Assembly (NCBI RefSeq): GCF_963678635.1
Contig: NC_087070.1
Span: 26,098,007 to 26,162,006, forward strand
Direction: 5' to 3'
Length of the DNA: 64,000 nucleotides
Origin: Symsagittifera roscoffensis
Lineage: Eukaryota; Xenacoelomorpha; Acoela; Convolutidae
Below, in pieces: positions 51,189 to 62,330 of the stretch; positions within the stretch are counted from its first letter, which is position 1; the number at the start of each line of letters is the position of its first letter. The notes beneath the pieces are model-generated. The model searched no databases. It was not told the origin of the DNA and was given only the letters and a program-made list of their open reading frames with translations. A program made the translations under genes and the position numbers.

Positions 51189-52171
51189 ATGACTTGTATA
51201 GCTAGACTGGCATTTGAAACAAGTGATCTGATACACCACGTTACTGCAAACATCGTCAGGTATCTTCATTGGGATAATTTGTTATCTTTATGCAAGGCAA
51301 CAAATGTAAAAATTAATGATAACCAATTTTTGCCAGAAGTTCCTCCGGCAGCCAAAGGTGGCTTGAGTGTGTCTGCTCGCCTACTAGCTTTACCCGGTTT
51401 TTAGCCTCAACAGTAGGAGCGAAAGCTACCTTAAGTAAGATTTTTGGTACGGAGCACGAGGATGGTACATATAATGATGAATTACAACTTTGGTTTGATT
51501 CAGCGAAATGTGAAGTATCTCCGGAAAACAAAATCCAAAAAAATTGGTCGGAGCCCATTTTTGATAAAGTAATCGATCAATTTTATGATTTTGAAACTAG
51601 ATTCTATTGATGTAAAAAGGTTCAATGCTTACCAGGATAAGTTCGGATCGCAATGGTTGAATATCATACCGTGTAAAATTCTAAGATTGAAATAGTCGAA
51701 TCAGCAGCTTAAAATTGCAATTGGAATCCGCTTAGGTTCAAAAATTTGTGAGAAACAGGTGCTTTTGCGGAAAAGATGTAACCGAAGATGGATGGCATGG
51801 CCTATCTTGTTTCAAAAGTGTAGGGAGGTTCTCTAGGCATTCAGACTTGAATGCTCTTATAAAGCAAACTCGCTTCCACTCTTATTCCTTCTGTTGTAGA
51901 GCCACGACTTCTCCACAGGACAGATCAGAAGCGACCAGACGGTTTGACGCTCGTCCCATGGGCTGTTGGTAGGCAACTCCTGTGGGATGTAACGGTAGTT
52001 GACTCACTAGCGCCTAGTAGAATAAGCGCAGGTTCGGTTTGTAACCCCGGAACGGCCGAGGCGGAAGATCGAAAATCTGAGAAATGTAGAGATTTAATTA
52101 ATGATGGATATATTTTTCAACATATTTTTCAAGCTTTTGAAGTTCAGGGTGCCGCTGGCCCTAGCACTTGA
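51189..52171 (+). pseudogene. Decayed C-terminus of a retroelement reverse transcriptase (unit 1)
   Basis: Pieces in shifting frames follow the order of the post-RT region of a widespread invertebrate retroelement family: SDLIHHVTANIV, then GTEHEDGTYNDELQLWFD and QKNWSEPIFDKVIDQF, then GSQWLNIIPC and IAIGIRLGSKIC. A Cys/His cluster follows, CFCGKDVTEDGWHGLSC (51762-51812), with GRFSRHSDLNALIK. After a frameshift near 51940 come KRPDGLTLVPW and LLWDVTVVDSLAPS. The RPD...WDVTVVD pattern resembles a restriction-like endonuclease (PD-(D/E)xK). The frames are broken at about 51404, 51690, 51740 and 51940. The family name is not certain. Confidence 0.65.
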
Positions 52172-52335
52172 AATTTTTCTGAATAAGGAACTCCTGACTG
52201 TAACGTCGGTTACTATGATACTTTTGACCTTCTGATTATATGTATGCGGTCTAATTGTAGAGACTTAGAATTATTGACTGTTTTACGGAGACGTTTAGAG
52301 AAGACGTCGCTTTTGATTTGCTTCAGATTTGAATA

Positions 52336-53012
52336 ATGGTTGACAGATCTGAGTCTCCGTTCTTGTTTAAACCGAGCGATTTTTTTGAGTCAACCTTAGA
52401 GCTTCTGTCAAAGATTTAGTCGGAGCAGTGCGTAAGTTGAAGTTTGATCCTGTCGACTATGGTTTTTACAGCGTGGAAGAATTTTGCAAATCCAATTGGA
52501 TCCAATTGGCGATGACAACCCAACAAAGAAACGATTCAATCAACCTTGATCTTGTTTCAAACTCAGAAAAAGATATCTCGAACTTTACTTTGAGAGTTTT
52601 CGCCGTGATGTCGTCTGTCAATAAACAAACAGTGACATACGAGGAGTTTCTGAATTTCTTCCAGGAAAAGTTCAATCGTCCTGTTAAAGCATGTGATTTC
52701 GGATTCACAGACTTGAAAGAGTTGCTTCTGGCGACTGAGATGGTCTGGATCTTCGACTCTGTAGAGAACCAGAAATCAATCGTAATGCGACCTCTGATTC
52801 AACTACTTCACGAACTGGTGGAGATCATGCGGAAAACTAAACTCCCTGTTGGGCTTACTGAGCTGGCACAGATTTACAATATGACAAAACAGAGGGAGCT
52901 GAGCTGTTTCAAATACGGATTTCCAAGTCTGACGAAGCTGCTGGAATCCTTGCCGATGTTTATCAGTATGTATAACTTAGATTTCAATAGATCTTATTTC
53001 AATAGTTTGTAG
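52336..53012 (+). pseudogene. Truncated MARF1-like copy 2 (internal deletion)
   Basis: The first 20 codons of the gene are kept from the ATG at 52336. The sequence then jumps at about 52396 from gene position about 46529 to about 49405, removing nearly 2.9 kb (NYN, RRM and the first LOTUS domains). The join is out of frame, so translation from the normal ATG stops at 52417-52419. The remaining 3' part is intact as a frame from 52428 to 53012 (194 residues) covering the last two LOTUS domains. It has nine to eleven extra C-terminal residues because the original TAA is TTA here. Whether an internal start is used is unknown. Confidence 0.85.
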
Positions 53013-54280
53013 TGTTTTTTTTTAAGTTAAATTTGATCATGAATCTTATAAGGGTTGAACTGTTATTGCTCCGACCATTGAAAATGGGGAGGAACTTTGT
53101 ATTCGGGTGTGTTTTAGCTTTTTTCTTTTTTTTTTTCATGCAAAATCAGTTACTACAATAAATAATCGGACTGGGTTGAATGATATATCATATTGAAGAC
53201 ATTTCAGTCGTGATTCGAGCCACATTTAAAAATTCCTAATTTTTTTTGTGTCGAGAAAAACCGGTTTAAAATTTTTGATTTTTCGTCTAATTTCGATCGA
53301 CGAAAACCAGGGAGCAGGCTGACATTAGCTTGTTTTAATGGCTCAAAAGCCTATAATAGCTTGAATAAAATTGTAAAAATTTAGTATTACTCGAGTAGCG
53401 TTAGTTCTTTGAGTATTTGAATCAAAAATCCAAAAACTGCAAAAAAAATTGCAAAAATTTTTGATTTTTTTTTTCATTTTTTCAAGTCAATTTTGTACAA
53501 AAATTGTTTTCAATTTGCTTGTTCTATTATTACTGTCGAATATGCCTAATCTCTAGTTTTGTTTGTTCCGATCTTTTTATCTGACCACAATAAAACAGCG
53601 ACACCAATTTAAAAAAAAATTTTTTTTTGTTGTGTTCATTAAGACTATGGTCGGAATATTCTGTGCTACTTGCAAAATTGCCGGCTATCCTTCTCTGGTT
53701 TTGAATTTTGCAGGTCAATGAAGCAATTTACTATCATCTTTTAGTTCATGTTTTTTTGCAAATGCTTCACCATGTGAACAAATGTGGAGACACGTGTTTT
53801 CGGTATTTATACTTGCGAAGCAATGTTATAGTACAAACTTTCTTTTTTTTCTACCTAACCTATATTTGCTGCATCGAAGTTGTTGCATCGAATATTGGCA
53901 ATAAGGTATTTTGATATTTTGTTGCAATTTTGATATTTAGTTGCACCTTTACAGCTTATTTATAACATGTGCTTTGTCATTCGAATAGTTATAAGTCTAC
54001 AGAGTTGATGCATTTTTAATTCATCAAGTGAACCGAAGAAAACTATTTGTTTCAAACAACATAACAATAATTAAATCTCCATTTCAGAAGTCTCGGAAAT
54101 TTACAGGAAATTGTTATTCATGATTACGTAATTATATTATGTAATTACAGTTGTTCAAATTTGACTGGTTAAAAAGTTTTAGAGCCTTTTGAATGGAATA
54201 TGTGATGAAGGGACTCCTGACTATAACCTCGGTTACTTAGATAGTTTTAACCAATGATTTTTGATTTTAAAAAATAAAAA

Positions 54281-55263
54281 ATGACTTGTATAGCTAGACT
54301 GGCATTTGAAACAAGTGATCTGATACACCACGTTACTGCAAACATCGTCAGGTATCTTCATTGGGATAATTTGTTATCTTTATGCAAGGCAACAAATGTA
54401 AAAATTAATGATAACCAATTTTTGCCAGAAGTTCCTCCGGCAGCCAAAGGTGGCTTGAGTGTGTCTGCTCGCCTACTAGCTTTACCCGGTTTTTAGCCTC
54501 AACAGTAGGAGCGAAAGCTACCTTAAGTAAGATTTTTGGTACGGAGCACGAGGATGGTACATATAATGATGAATTACAACTTTGGTTTGATTCAGCGAAA
54601 TGTGAAGTATCTCCGGAAAACAAAATCCAAAAAAATTGGTCGGAGCCCATTTTTGATAAAGTAATCGATCAATTTTATGATTTTGAAACTAGATTCTATT
54701 GATGTAAAAAGGTTCAATGCTTACCAGGATAAGTTCGGATCGCAATGGTTGAATATCATACCGTGTAATATTCTAAGATTGAAATAGTCGAATCAGCAGC
54801 TTAAAATTGCAATTGGAATCCGCTTAGGTTCAAAAATTTGTGAGAAACAGGTGCTTTTGCGGAAAAGATGTAACCGAAGATGGATGGCATGGCCTATCTT
54901 GTTTCAAAAGTGTAGGGAGGTTCTCTAGGCATTCAGACTTGAATGCTCTTATAAAGCAAACTCGCTTCCACTCTTATTCCTTCTGTTGTAGAGCCACGAC
55001 TTCTCCACAGGACAGATCAGAAGCGACCAGACGGTTTGACGCTCGTCCCATGGGCTGTTGGTAGGCAACTCCTGTGGGATGTAACGGTAGTTGACTCACT
55101 AGCGCCTAGTAGAATAAGCGCAGGTTCGGTTTGTAACCCCGGAACGGCCGAGGCGGAAGATCGAAAATCTGAGAAATGTAGAGATTTAATTAATGATGGA
55201 TATATTTTTCAACATATTTTTCAAGCTTTTGAAGTTCAGGGTGCCGCTGGCCCTAGCACTTGA
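54281..55263 (+). pseudogene. Decayed reverse transcriptase C-terminus (unit 2)
   Basis: Near-identical copy of 51189-52171, shifted by 3092 bases, with the same frame breaks. The element was therefore already dead when the unit was duplicated. Confidence 0.65.
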
Positions 55264-55427
55264 AATTTTTCTGAATAAGGAACTCCTGACTGTAACGTCG
55301 GTTACTATGATACTTTTGACCTTCTGATTATATGTATGCGGTCTAATTGTAGAGACTTAGAATTATTGACTGTTTTACGGAGACGTTTAGAGAAGACGTC
55401 GCTTTTGATTTGCTTCAGATTTGAATA

Positions 55428-56104
55428 ATGGTTGACAGATCTGAGTCTCCGTTCTTGTTTAAACCGAGCGATTTTTTTGAGTCAACCTTAGAGCTTCTGT
55501 CAAAGATTTAGTCGGAGCAGTGCGTAAGTTGAAGTTTGATCCTGTCGACTATGGTTTTTACAGCGTGGAAGAATTTTGCAAATCCAATTGGATCCAATTG
55601 GCGATGACAACCCAACAAAGAAACGATTCAATCAACCTTGATCTTGTTTCAAACTCAGAAAAAGATATCTCGAACTTTACTTTGAGAGTTTTCGCCGTGA
55701 TGTCGTCTGTCAATAAACAAACAGTGACATACGAGGAGTTTCTGAATTTCTTCCAGGAAAAGTTCAATCGTCCTGTTAAAGCATGTGATTTCGGATTCAC
55801 AGACTTGAAAGAGTTGCTTCTGGCGACTGAGATGGTCTGGATCTTCGACTCTGTAGAGAACCAGAAATCAATCGTAATGCGACCTCTGATTCAACTACTT
55901 CACGAACTGGTGGAGATCATGCGGAAAACTAAACTCCCTGTTGGGCTTACTGAGCTGGCACAGATTTACAATATGACAAAACAGAGGGAGCTGAGCTGTT
56001 TCAAATACGGATTTCCAAGTCTGACGAAGCTGCTGGAATCCTTGCCGATGTTTATCAGTATGTATAACTTAGATTTCAATAGATCTTATTTCAATAGTTT
56101 GTAG
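55428..56104 (+). pseudogene. Truncated MARF1-like copy 3 (internal deletion)
   Basis: Same structure and junction as copy 2, offset by 3092 bases: ATG at 55428, stop shortly after the junction, and an open 3' part 55520-56104 encoding the last two LOTUS domains with the same extended C-terminus. Identity with copy 2 is almost complete, so this duplication is recent. Confidence 0.85.
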
Positions 56105-57180
56105 TGTTTTTTTTAAAGTTAAATTTGATCATGAATCTTATAAGGGTTGAACTGTTATTGCTCCGACCATTGAAAATGGGGAGGAACTTTGTATTCGGGT
56201 GTGTTTTAGCTTTTTTCTTTTTGTTTTTCATGCAAAATCAGTTACTACAATAAATAATCGGACTGGGTTGAATGATATATCATATTGAAGACATTTCAGT
56301 CGTGATTCGAGCCACATTTAAAAATTCCTAATTTTTTTTGTGTCGAGAAAAACCGGTTTAAAATTTTTGATTTTTCGTCTAATTTCGATCGACGAAAACC
56401 AGGGAGCAGGCTGACATTAGCTTGTTTTAATGGCTCAAAAGCCTATAATAGCTTGAATAAAATTGTACAAATTTAGTATTACTCGAGTAGCGTTAGTTCT
56501 TTGAGTATTTGAATCAAAAATCCAAAAACTGCAAAAAAAATGCAAAAATTTTTGATTTTTTTTTTCATTTTTTTAAGTCATTTTTGTACAAAAATTGTTT
56601 TCAATTTGCTTATTCTATTATTACTGTCGAATATGCCTAATCTCTAGTTTTGTTTGTTCCGATCTTTTTATCTGACCACAATAAAACAGCGACACCAATT
56701 TAAAAAATTTTTTTTTTTTGTTGTGTTCATTAAGACTATGGTCGGAATATTCTGTGCTACTTGCAAAATTGCCGGCTATCCTTCTCTGGTTTTGAATTTT
56801 GCAGGTCAATGAAGCAATTTACTATCATCTTTTAGTTCATGTTTTTTTTTGCAAATGCTTCACCATGTGAACAAATGTGGAGACACGTGTTTTCGGTATT
56901 TATACTTGCGAAGCAATGTTATAGTACAAACTTTCTTTTTTTTCTACCTAACCTATATTTGCTGCATCGAAGTTGTTGCATCGAATATTGGCAATAAGGT
57001 ATTTTGATATTTTGTTGCAATTTTGATATTTAGTTGCACCTTTACAGCTTATTTATAACATGTGCTTTGTCATTCGAATAGTTATAAGTTTACAGAGTTG
57101 ATGCATTTTTAATTCATCAAGTGAACCGAAGAAAACTATTTGTTTCAAACAACATAACAATAATTAAATCTCCATTTCAG
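56105..57180 (+). other. Spacer of tandem unit 3, ends where homology stops
   Basis: It matches 53013-54090 of unit 2 closely. Homology to units 1 and 2 ends at CTCCATTTCAG (about 57179). From there the sequence instead resembles 59940 onward, so the third unit keeps what may be the original downstream flank. Confidence 0.7.
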
Positions 57181-57359
57181 AAATTTTCTAACTCAATATA
57201 TCTCGCAATTTTTTGAAACGCATACTTTTACATAATGTGGCTTTATGATTTGCGTTTTTTTCTACATGCAAAATTGTATCTTTTTGTATTTGATGTTACT
57301 TTTGCTGCATGGAATTGGCAATTTATTAGCATATGTAGCTGCATTATTGGTGGCTAGTT

Positions 57360-57580
57360 TTTGGGGATTTTAAGCATCCGTGACTGAATGGTTAGTGTGT
57401 GAGACTCAAATTTACTAGGTCGCAGATTTTCGCTAATTCGAGTTTTTGTTAAGCCTCGAGTTTTTGCAAATTCGAGGCTTATTTCTTCTTTTTCTTTTAT
57501 CAATTGATAGAGCTGCTTTTTGGTCGTGTTCTCGCGAGTGTTTGCGAAGCCCAGCTTCGCCTCTGTGTAATATATTACTT
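57360..57580 (+). repeat. tRNA-like SINE fragment, degraded
   Basis: CCGTGACTGAATGGTTAGTG (A-box-like) and AGGTCGCAGATTTTCGC (weak B box) are followed by a body with TTTGCGAAGCCCAGCTTCGCC. The body tail and the sequence before the tRNA-like part are shared with 59940-60350, making this a dispersed repeat family. Confidence 0.5.
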
Positions 57581-57710
57581 TTAAAGTAGAAAAAATATTT
57601 CCGATCAATAATCTAATTCTTGTTAATGAATGCACTATTTGGATGATACTGATAGTTGTTGGGAGTTTTCGATTGGTTTCTCTTCATATATTCTGCGATT
57701 TCTCTTTCAG

Positions 57711-58669
57711 GTTTTGCGAGGAGCAATTCGATGGCCTTCTCTAAACAGGAAAATTCCCAGGTAGAATTCACGCCAATGTTTCATGCTATGCTGCCCAAAT
57801 TGAAACCATTGTCACAAACCAAACGGGAACACACGCCGGTAAGTAGCAGTACTTCAGGCTTTTTGTTGTAGAGTTTTAATGATACACGAGAGTGGAACGA
57901 ACAGAAAGTGCTAGAAGCATGAGTGAATTGTTATTGGATTGAACTCGCTAGCTTTAAAAATACAAGGCTTGAAATTAGGTCTATTCAAGAAGTGTATTCA
58001 GATAGAAATTGGAACTTTTAGAGCCCCAATTTCAAAAGCAGATTTTAGCCATAATTCGGAGAGTCGCAAAGTAACGCTTCCTTAATTGATTATTTTGAAA
58101 AGAACGCTATAGGTTTCATCAATGAAATATATTTTTGTCCTGCTATAGTCGGTTTTTACACCGAAATTGAAGGATTTAACGTTTTAAAGTAATTATAAAA
58201 CAGTTTTTGCAATGTTATTCTAAACTCACAATTTTAGCTGAGGTAATGTAGAGAAAGAAATCAAGTTGAGTTTCCGTCTGTTGAAATTTTTACGATCCTT
58301 AGAATTTTTTTAAATTATGATTTTGACCGCGACGATTGTCTAAGCAGAAAACATGCGTTTTAGGTCATGACTCGAAAAAGGTTCGGTCTTGATCGAACGG
58401 AATCTGAATCATCTGTGTCTGTACCTGCGGCCCCTCGACCACCTCCATTCACCCCCACGAGGGTGCAACAGAACAACCCCCAAGCTACCTTCTCCTCCCC
58501 CCTATCAAAAAGCAACAGTTTCCAGCATAAACAGCGATCGTATAACTATAATCGTCATCCAGTTTTTGATGAAAGAGATTTCCTCGAAGGGCCTCAAATG
58601 CCAGCTGGAAGCATAGCTCCGGAACCATCTCTACCTTTCCCGCCTCCACATTTCTTCGAAAGGTCCTAA
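57711..58669 (+). CDS. Small two-exon gene, PNRC-like (proline-rich decapping coactivator) candidate, 138 residues
   Basis: A 3' splice site (TTCTCTTTCAG, AG at 57709-57710) is followed by ATG at 57731. The coding exon ends at 57838 before GTAAGT, and a second exon opens at 58364 after GCGTTTTAG and runs to TAA at 58667-58669. The two coding parts join in phase (36 + 102 codons). The protein is small, basic and Ser/Pro-rich with no globular domain. Near its end MPAGSIAPEPSLPFPPPHFF resembles the PNRC/EDC-type signature (A-G-S-x-F ... P-x-P-S-x-L-P-x-P), which in PNRC2 binds DCP1 and promotes mRNA decapping. Splice phases, lengths and this motif make a real gene likely; the family assignment is tentative. 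A 5' UTR exon upstream is implied. Confidence 0.6.
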
Positions 58670-59385
58670 GGTGTCATTTCGCGATCGAAGCAACATGGGT
58701 AAAAAACTAGAAATTATCAGATTGAAACTAAAAATGTTAAGAGTAAATGTGAAATGTTTGATTCTTTGAAAACTTAAACTCAAAATACTGAAATTTTGTT
58801 AAATAACCCAAAGCTTACGTTTACTGTCCTCTTAGTTTTTTTTCAATTGCTCATTTTTCCCATCTCAATGTTGAGTTCTTATTTGTCTTCAAAACTTCCA
58901 AAATATGATTTTTTGTTGTTCAATTATATGAAAATAGTTTCATTTATTTTTTGTTATAAGAAATGAAATCAAAATAAATATTGTTTCCATATCGTAATAC
59001 CAATTACTCAGAGATTTCTTCAGTGTTTTAGCTGATAAAAAATTCAGATTATTTGCTGGCCTCAATAATTCAAACTTTCGTTGGTTTTACCGTGTCGTTT
59101 CATGGAATATTAACCAGTTAGAGAAATCCAATTTTAATGATGTTCGTGCTGTATGTGTATTCAGCTGTCATGTGTTCAGCTCACCTCTTGCTAATCAATC
59201 TGATTTTTTTTCTACTGTTTCAATTCAACCTCACCGGAACTTAAGAGTGAGATCCGGTGCGGCAGTTTGTTATAACAATGGAGTTAGCTCTTGACAGTAG
59301 AATTCAATTTGGCGTCTTTGTGCTATTATCATAATTTTGCGTCTTTTGCCAATTGCCAAGCGAGTACTTCGAATCAAACCATGGT
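58670..59385. other. AT-rich intergenic region
   Basis: Downstream of the small gene; it includes a candidate poly(A) signal near 58974 (AAATAAATA). I see no other gene or repeat here. Confidence 0.5.
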
Positions 59386-59680
59386 TAGTTTTAGTCGTTG
59401 AATCCCGATTGATACACGGAGGATTCTGTGTATCTAAGGAATTCCGTGGATAGTAATGACTAGTTTTAGTCGTTGGATCCCGATTGATACACGGAGGATT
59501 CTGTGTATCTAAGGAATTCCGTGGATAGTAATGACTAGTTTTAGTCGTTGGATCCCGATTGATACACGGAGGATTCTGTGTATCTATGGAATTCCGTGGA
59601 TAGTAATGGTTAGATTTTTAGTCGTTGGATCCCAATTGATACACGGAGAAATCTGTATTTCTAAGGAATTCCGTGAATAG
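59386..59680 (+). repeat. Tandem repeat, four copies of a 75-base unit with an internal hairpin
   Basis: TAGTTTTAGTCGTTGGATCC recurs at 59386, 59461, 59536 and 59611 (period 75). Each unit contains GATACACGGAGGATTCTGTGTATC, an inverted repeat of GATACAC / GTGTATC, plus GGAATTCCGTGGATAGTAATG. The first three copies are nearly identical; the fourth is more diverged. Confidence 0.93.
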
Positions 59681-59799
59681 GTCTCACAGGAATCCTAGTA
59701 ATTTCAGTTTCATATTTGTATTGTGAGCGTAGTGTAATAGTACGGCAATTCTTTTTTTTTCTGACTTAAGTCGCAAATTTTGGTGCCACTTTTGGGGCA

Positions 59800-60350
59800 C
59801 CCTTAGAGCGTTTTGATAGCCTGTGCTTTGACATTCGATTAGTAATAAGTTAACGCAATTGACGCATTTCTCATTGTTCAAATGAACTAAAGAAAGCTGT
59901 TTGCTTCAAATATCAGTTTAATCATAAAAACTCGATTTCAGACATTTTCCAACTCAATATATCTCGCAATATTTTTGAAATGATTAATTTATATATAATT
60001 TGGGCTTATGCTTTTGAGTTTATCACATGCAAAGTTTGTGTGGATGTCTTCAGTTTGTTATATTAAAAATTATTACATGCCAAATTGTGTTTATTTGTAT
60101 TTAGTGCGACTTTTGCTGCACCAATGACAATTTATAAGCATACTCAGCTGCTTTTTTTGTGACTAGTAGTTGTCGGTTGTTAAGAGATCGTGGCCGAGCG
60201 GGCAGAGCGTGAGGTTGCAGGTTCGAATCCGATTCGTAGCAAAGTCTTACCAATTCGGTGTTTTCTTATTTAACTTAAAAAAAGCTTGTTTGTCGAGTTA
60301 TCGCTAGAGTTTGCGAATCGCAGGTTCGCCTGTGTGTAATAAATGGCGGT
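59800..60350 (+). repeat. Dispersed repeat with tRNA-like (pol III) boxes
   Basis: Homologous to 57040-57580. It contains an A-box-like TGGCCGAGCGG (60191-60201) and a perfect B box GGTTCGAATCC (60220-60230), only 18 bases apart, too close for a functional tRNA. A body with TTTGCGAATCGCAGGTTCGCC follows. This looks like a tRNA-derived SINE whose anticodon region is deleted, embedded in a longer repeated segment. Confidence 0.6.
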
Positions 60351-60739
60351 TAAGATCAGAAGTGGCGTGATGTTCTATATTATCATATTATCAAATGTTA
60401 TAATCCGAGCTATTGAGAGCAGTAGAAAACTAACCAGAATCATTGTGGAGAGTTGATAATTGCAGAAAATGTTTTCCTTTTTTTATAAACAGGTTTCTCT
60501 GTAGACCGAAGCCACGCATCTTGAAATCTCAAAAAGATCTTCAATTGAGATCCGAAAGCTATAGTTTTGAGACCGGAAACCTATAGTGTAATATGGTGAC
60601 AGCGGAGGTTTAGTAACAAATCATTGTTACTTCGAAAGTTAAAAGGTAAAACTCGAAATTATTCAAAAGTAGTTCCAATTATTTTCAAAGTTACCTGATC
60701 CGACAACCGAAGGTAGCTGAGAAACAGAAGCGGGTAAAT

Positions 60740-60975
60740 GAGCAAGAGCAGTTTCAGATGAAACAACACAGATCATCTCAGCATCTGGGGTCTCATGGCA
60801 GTATTACAGCATATTACAGCCCTTTCCAATACACGCTATAGCAGCACGATTTCTTTGAACGCAAAAGAGTGGAAACTTGCCGAAACCGTCAACAGTCTGT
60901 CAAAATTGTTTCCATGCATTAGAAAATCAAGTCTAAAACTCTCCTCAGCAAAATGCCAATTTGGTATCAGCCAAT
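60740..60975 (+). pseudogene. Possible hAT transposase fragment
   Basis: The frame gives LQHITALSNTRYSSTISLNAKEW-type sequence, with LNAKEWKLAETVNSLSKLF resembling the hAT core (L-x-x-x-EW-x-L-x-E-x-V-x-x-L-x-x-F) before the dimerisation region. It is only about 60 residues long and ends in a stop. The call rests on this one block. Confidence 0.35.
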
Positions 60976-61049
60976 AAAAAATTGTGGCGAATATAATCAC
61001 TACACAAAGGATTACTCGAAGGAAAGTTTACAAAATTAGACGTTTGAAC

Positions 61050-61640
61050 AAGATTTCTTCAGGCAAATTATTAATAGTGCGTTTGGAAAATTCTGCGAAT
61101 CAAAAAGGAATCGACTTATTGTCCTGCAAAAGAACTGCAAAATTTATCAACGAAAAAAAAGAATTAGCAATGTAAAAATTATTGACCACATTGGTATCTG
61201 TAACCTCAAAACCTGTGATCATTAAATGGGATAAGTCCACAAATGTCGGTGCAACGATATTAGATTTGGCAAATTTTTACATGTTCCAGTTCCATTACAA
61301 CATAATCGAGAAAAATTTCGACGCAACTCTTTTATTCGGACACTGATTCGTTCCTGTATGAAATCCGCAGCAAATATCTCTACAATGAAATCGAGAAAAA
61401 TCATGAACTGCGAAATCTATTTGATTTTTCAAATCTACCAGCCACCCACGCCTTCAACAACAACGAGAATGTGCGGGTTACCCTCAAATTTAAGGGTTAG
61501 TTTGCTGGGGAGATCATACAGGAGTACGTGGGACTAAAGCCCAAACTGTACAGCATTATTTCTGCCAATACATTTCTTTTTTAATTTCCAATTATCGTTT
61601 TAGAAAAAGGCAATAAAGACATTTCAAAAGGTTATGTAGT
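61050..61640 (+). pseudogene. Polinton/Maverick-type DNA polymerase B remnant
   Basis: Pieces in shifting frames give polymerase B motifs in order: FFRQIINSAFGKF (motif B region, about 61055-61093), ILDLANFYMFQFHYNIIEK (about 61249-61305), DTDSFLYEI (motif C, with DTDS at 61339-61350), then LKFKG, a stop, FAGEIIQEYVGLKPKLYSII, and KGNKDISKG after a gap. This order and wording is typical of protein-primed PolB of Polintons and related large DNA elements. A one-base frameshift precedes motif C, and stops lie at about 61199 and 61498. The element is dead and only the palm/thumb remains. Confidence 0.75.
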
Positions 61641-61954
61641 GGGGGGAAGGGAGGTATTTAAGTGGAAAACGGAAACTGTTGAAAATTTGAACCAAATCGG
61701 TTGTCTTTTTGTGTAGAAGTTGAAGAAAAAACGCCAAGGGTGTCTCCACATATACAAAAAGGTAGCTAACCCATAATGAATACAAACAAACTTTAACTTA
61801 CTGTTCGCTGCTCTGGGCAAAAAATGTGCTGATAAATTCCTGATATCACAATTTACAAGCCATAATAACGAACAGAATCTCCCTGAGCGCATTTGACTAT
61901 GAGCGCTATATACATGCAGACAGAGTAACTACTAGTCTTTTTGGACATGAACGT

Positions 61955-62330
61955 TTGAGTGAGGATATGTTCATAAGGGAAATTGGGCGCACCATGGACT
62001 GGGGCGAATACGACGTAGACGTGGTCACTCCCACCGATAACGGAAGGGAGGATTTAGCTGAAGCTATAGAAGAGCAGGGGGGTATAACGTGGATCTTTTT
62101 ACACCGCCAGATATGGGGTTCAATCAACGCACATACACTGTTCAAGAGCTAGATTATGATTTGGCAGTTTTTGGCCAACTAAGTTAGCAAAGCGATTCAG
62201 AAATAGCAGCGTACATTTGCCCCTACTTGGGTTTAGAGCCTCGAGAAGAAAGCGAGCCGGAAGAAATATGACCACCTAAACGGCGGTGCTTACATCGACG
62301 TGCTTTAATATTAGACGATTCTGACTAAGT
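61955..62330 (+). pseudogene. Unrecognised small acidic coding remnant near the PolB fragment
   Basis: The frame 61955-62152 (65 codons, RTMDWGEYDVDVVTPTDNG-like) continues in another frame with FTPPDMGFNQRTYTVQELDY and SEIAAYICPYLGLEPREESEPEE, ending with PKRRCLHRRALILDDSD and a stop at about 62327. The steady amino-acid character across frames suggests a decayed gene, perhaps another protein of the same Polinton-like element. No family recognised. Confidence 0.3.

Larger units (their letters stand above)
52309..55400 (+). repeat. Tandem unit 2 (3092 bp): truncated MARF1-like copy plus spacer and RT remnant
   Basis: Positions 52309-55400 repeat at exactly +3092 from 55401 onward, near-identical over at least 1.7 kb. 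The unit begins at the splice acceptor of the MARF1-like gene and ends just before the next acceptor. Unit 1 (46442-52308) is the same arrangement with the full gene. Head-to-tail tandem duplication is the simplest explanation. Confidence 0.92.

Noticed and set aside
60184-60240. Functional tRNA gene
   Set aside because: The A and B boxes are too close together for an anticodon arm and no acceptor stem pairs.
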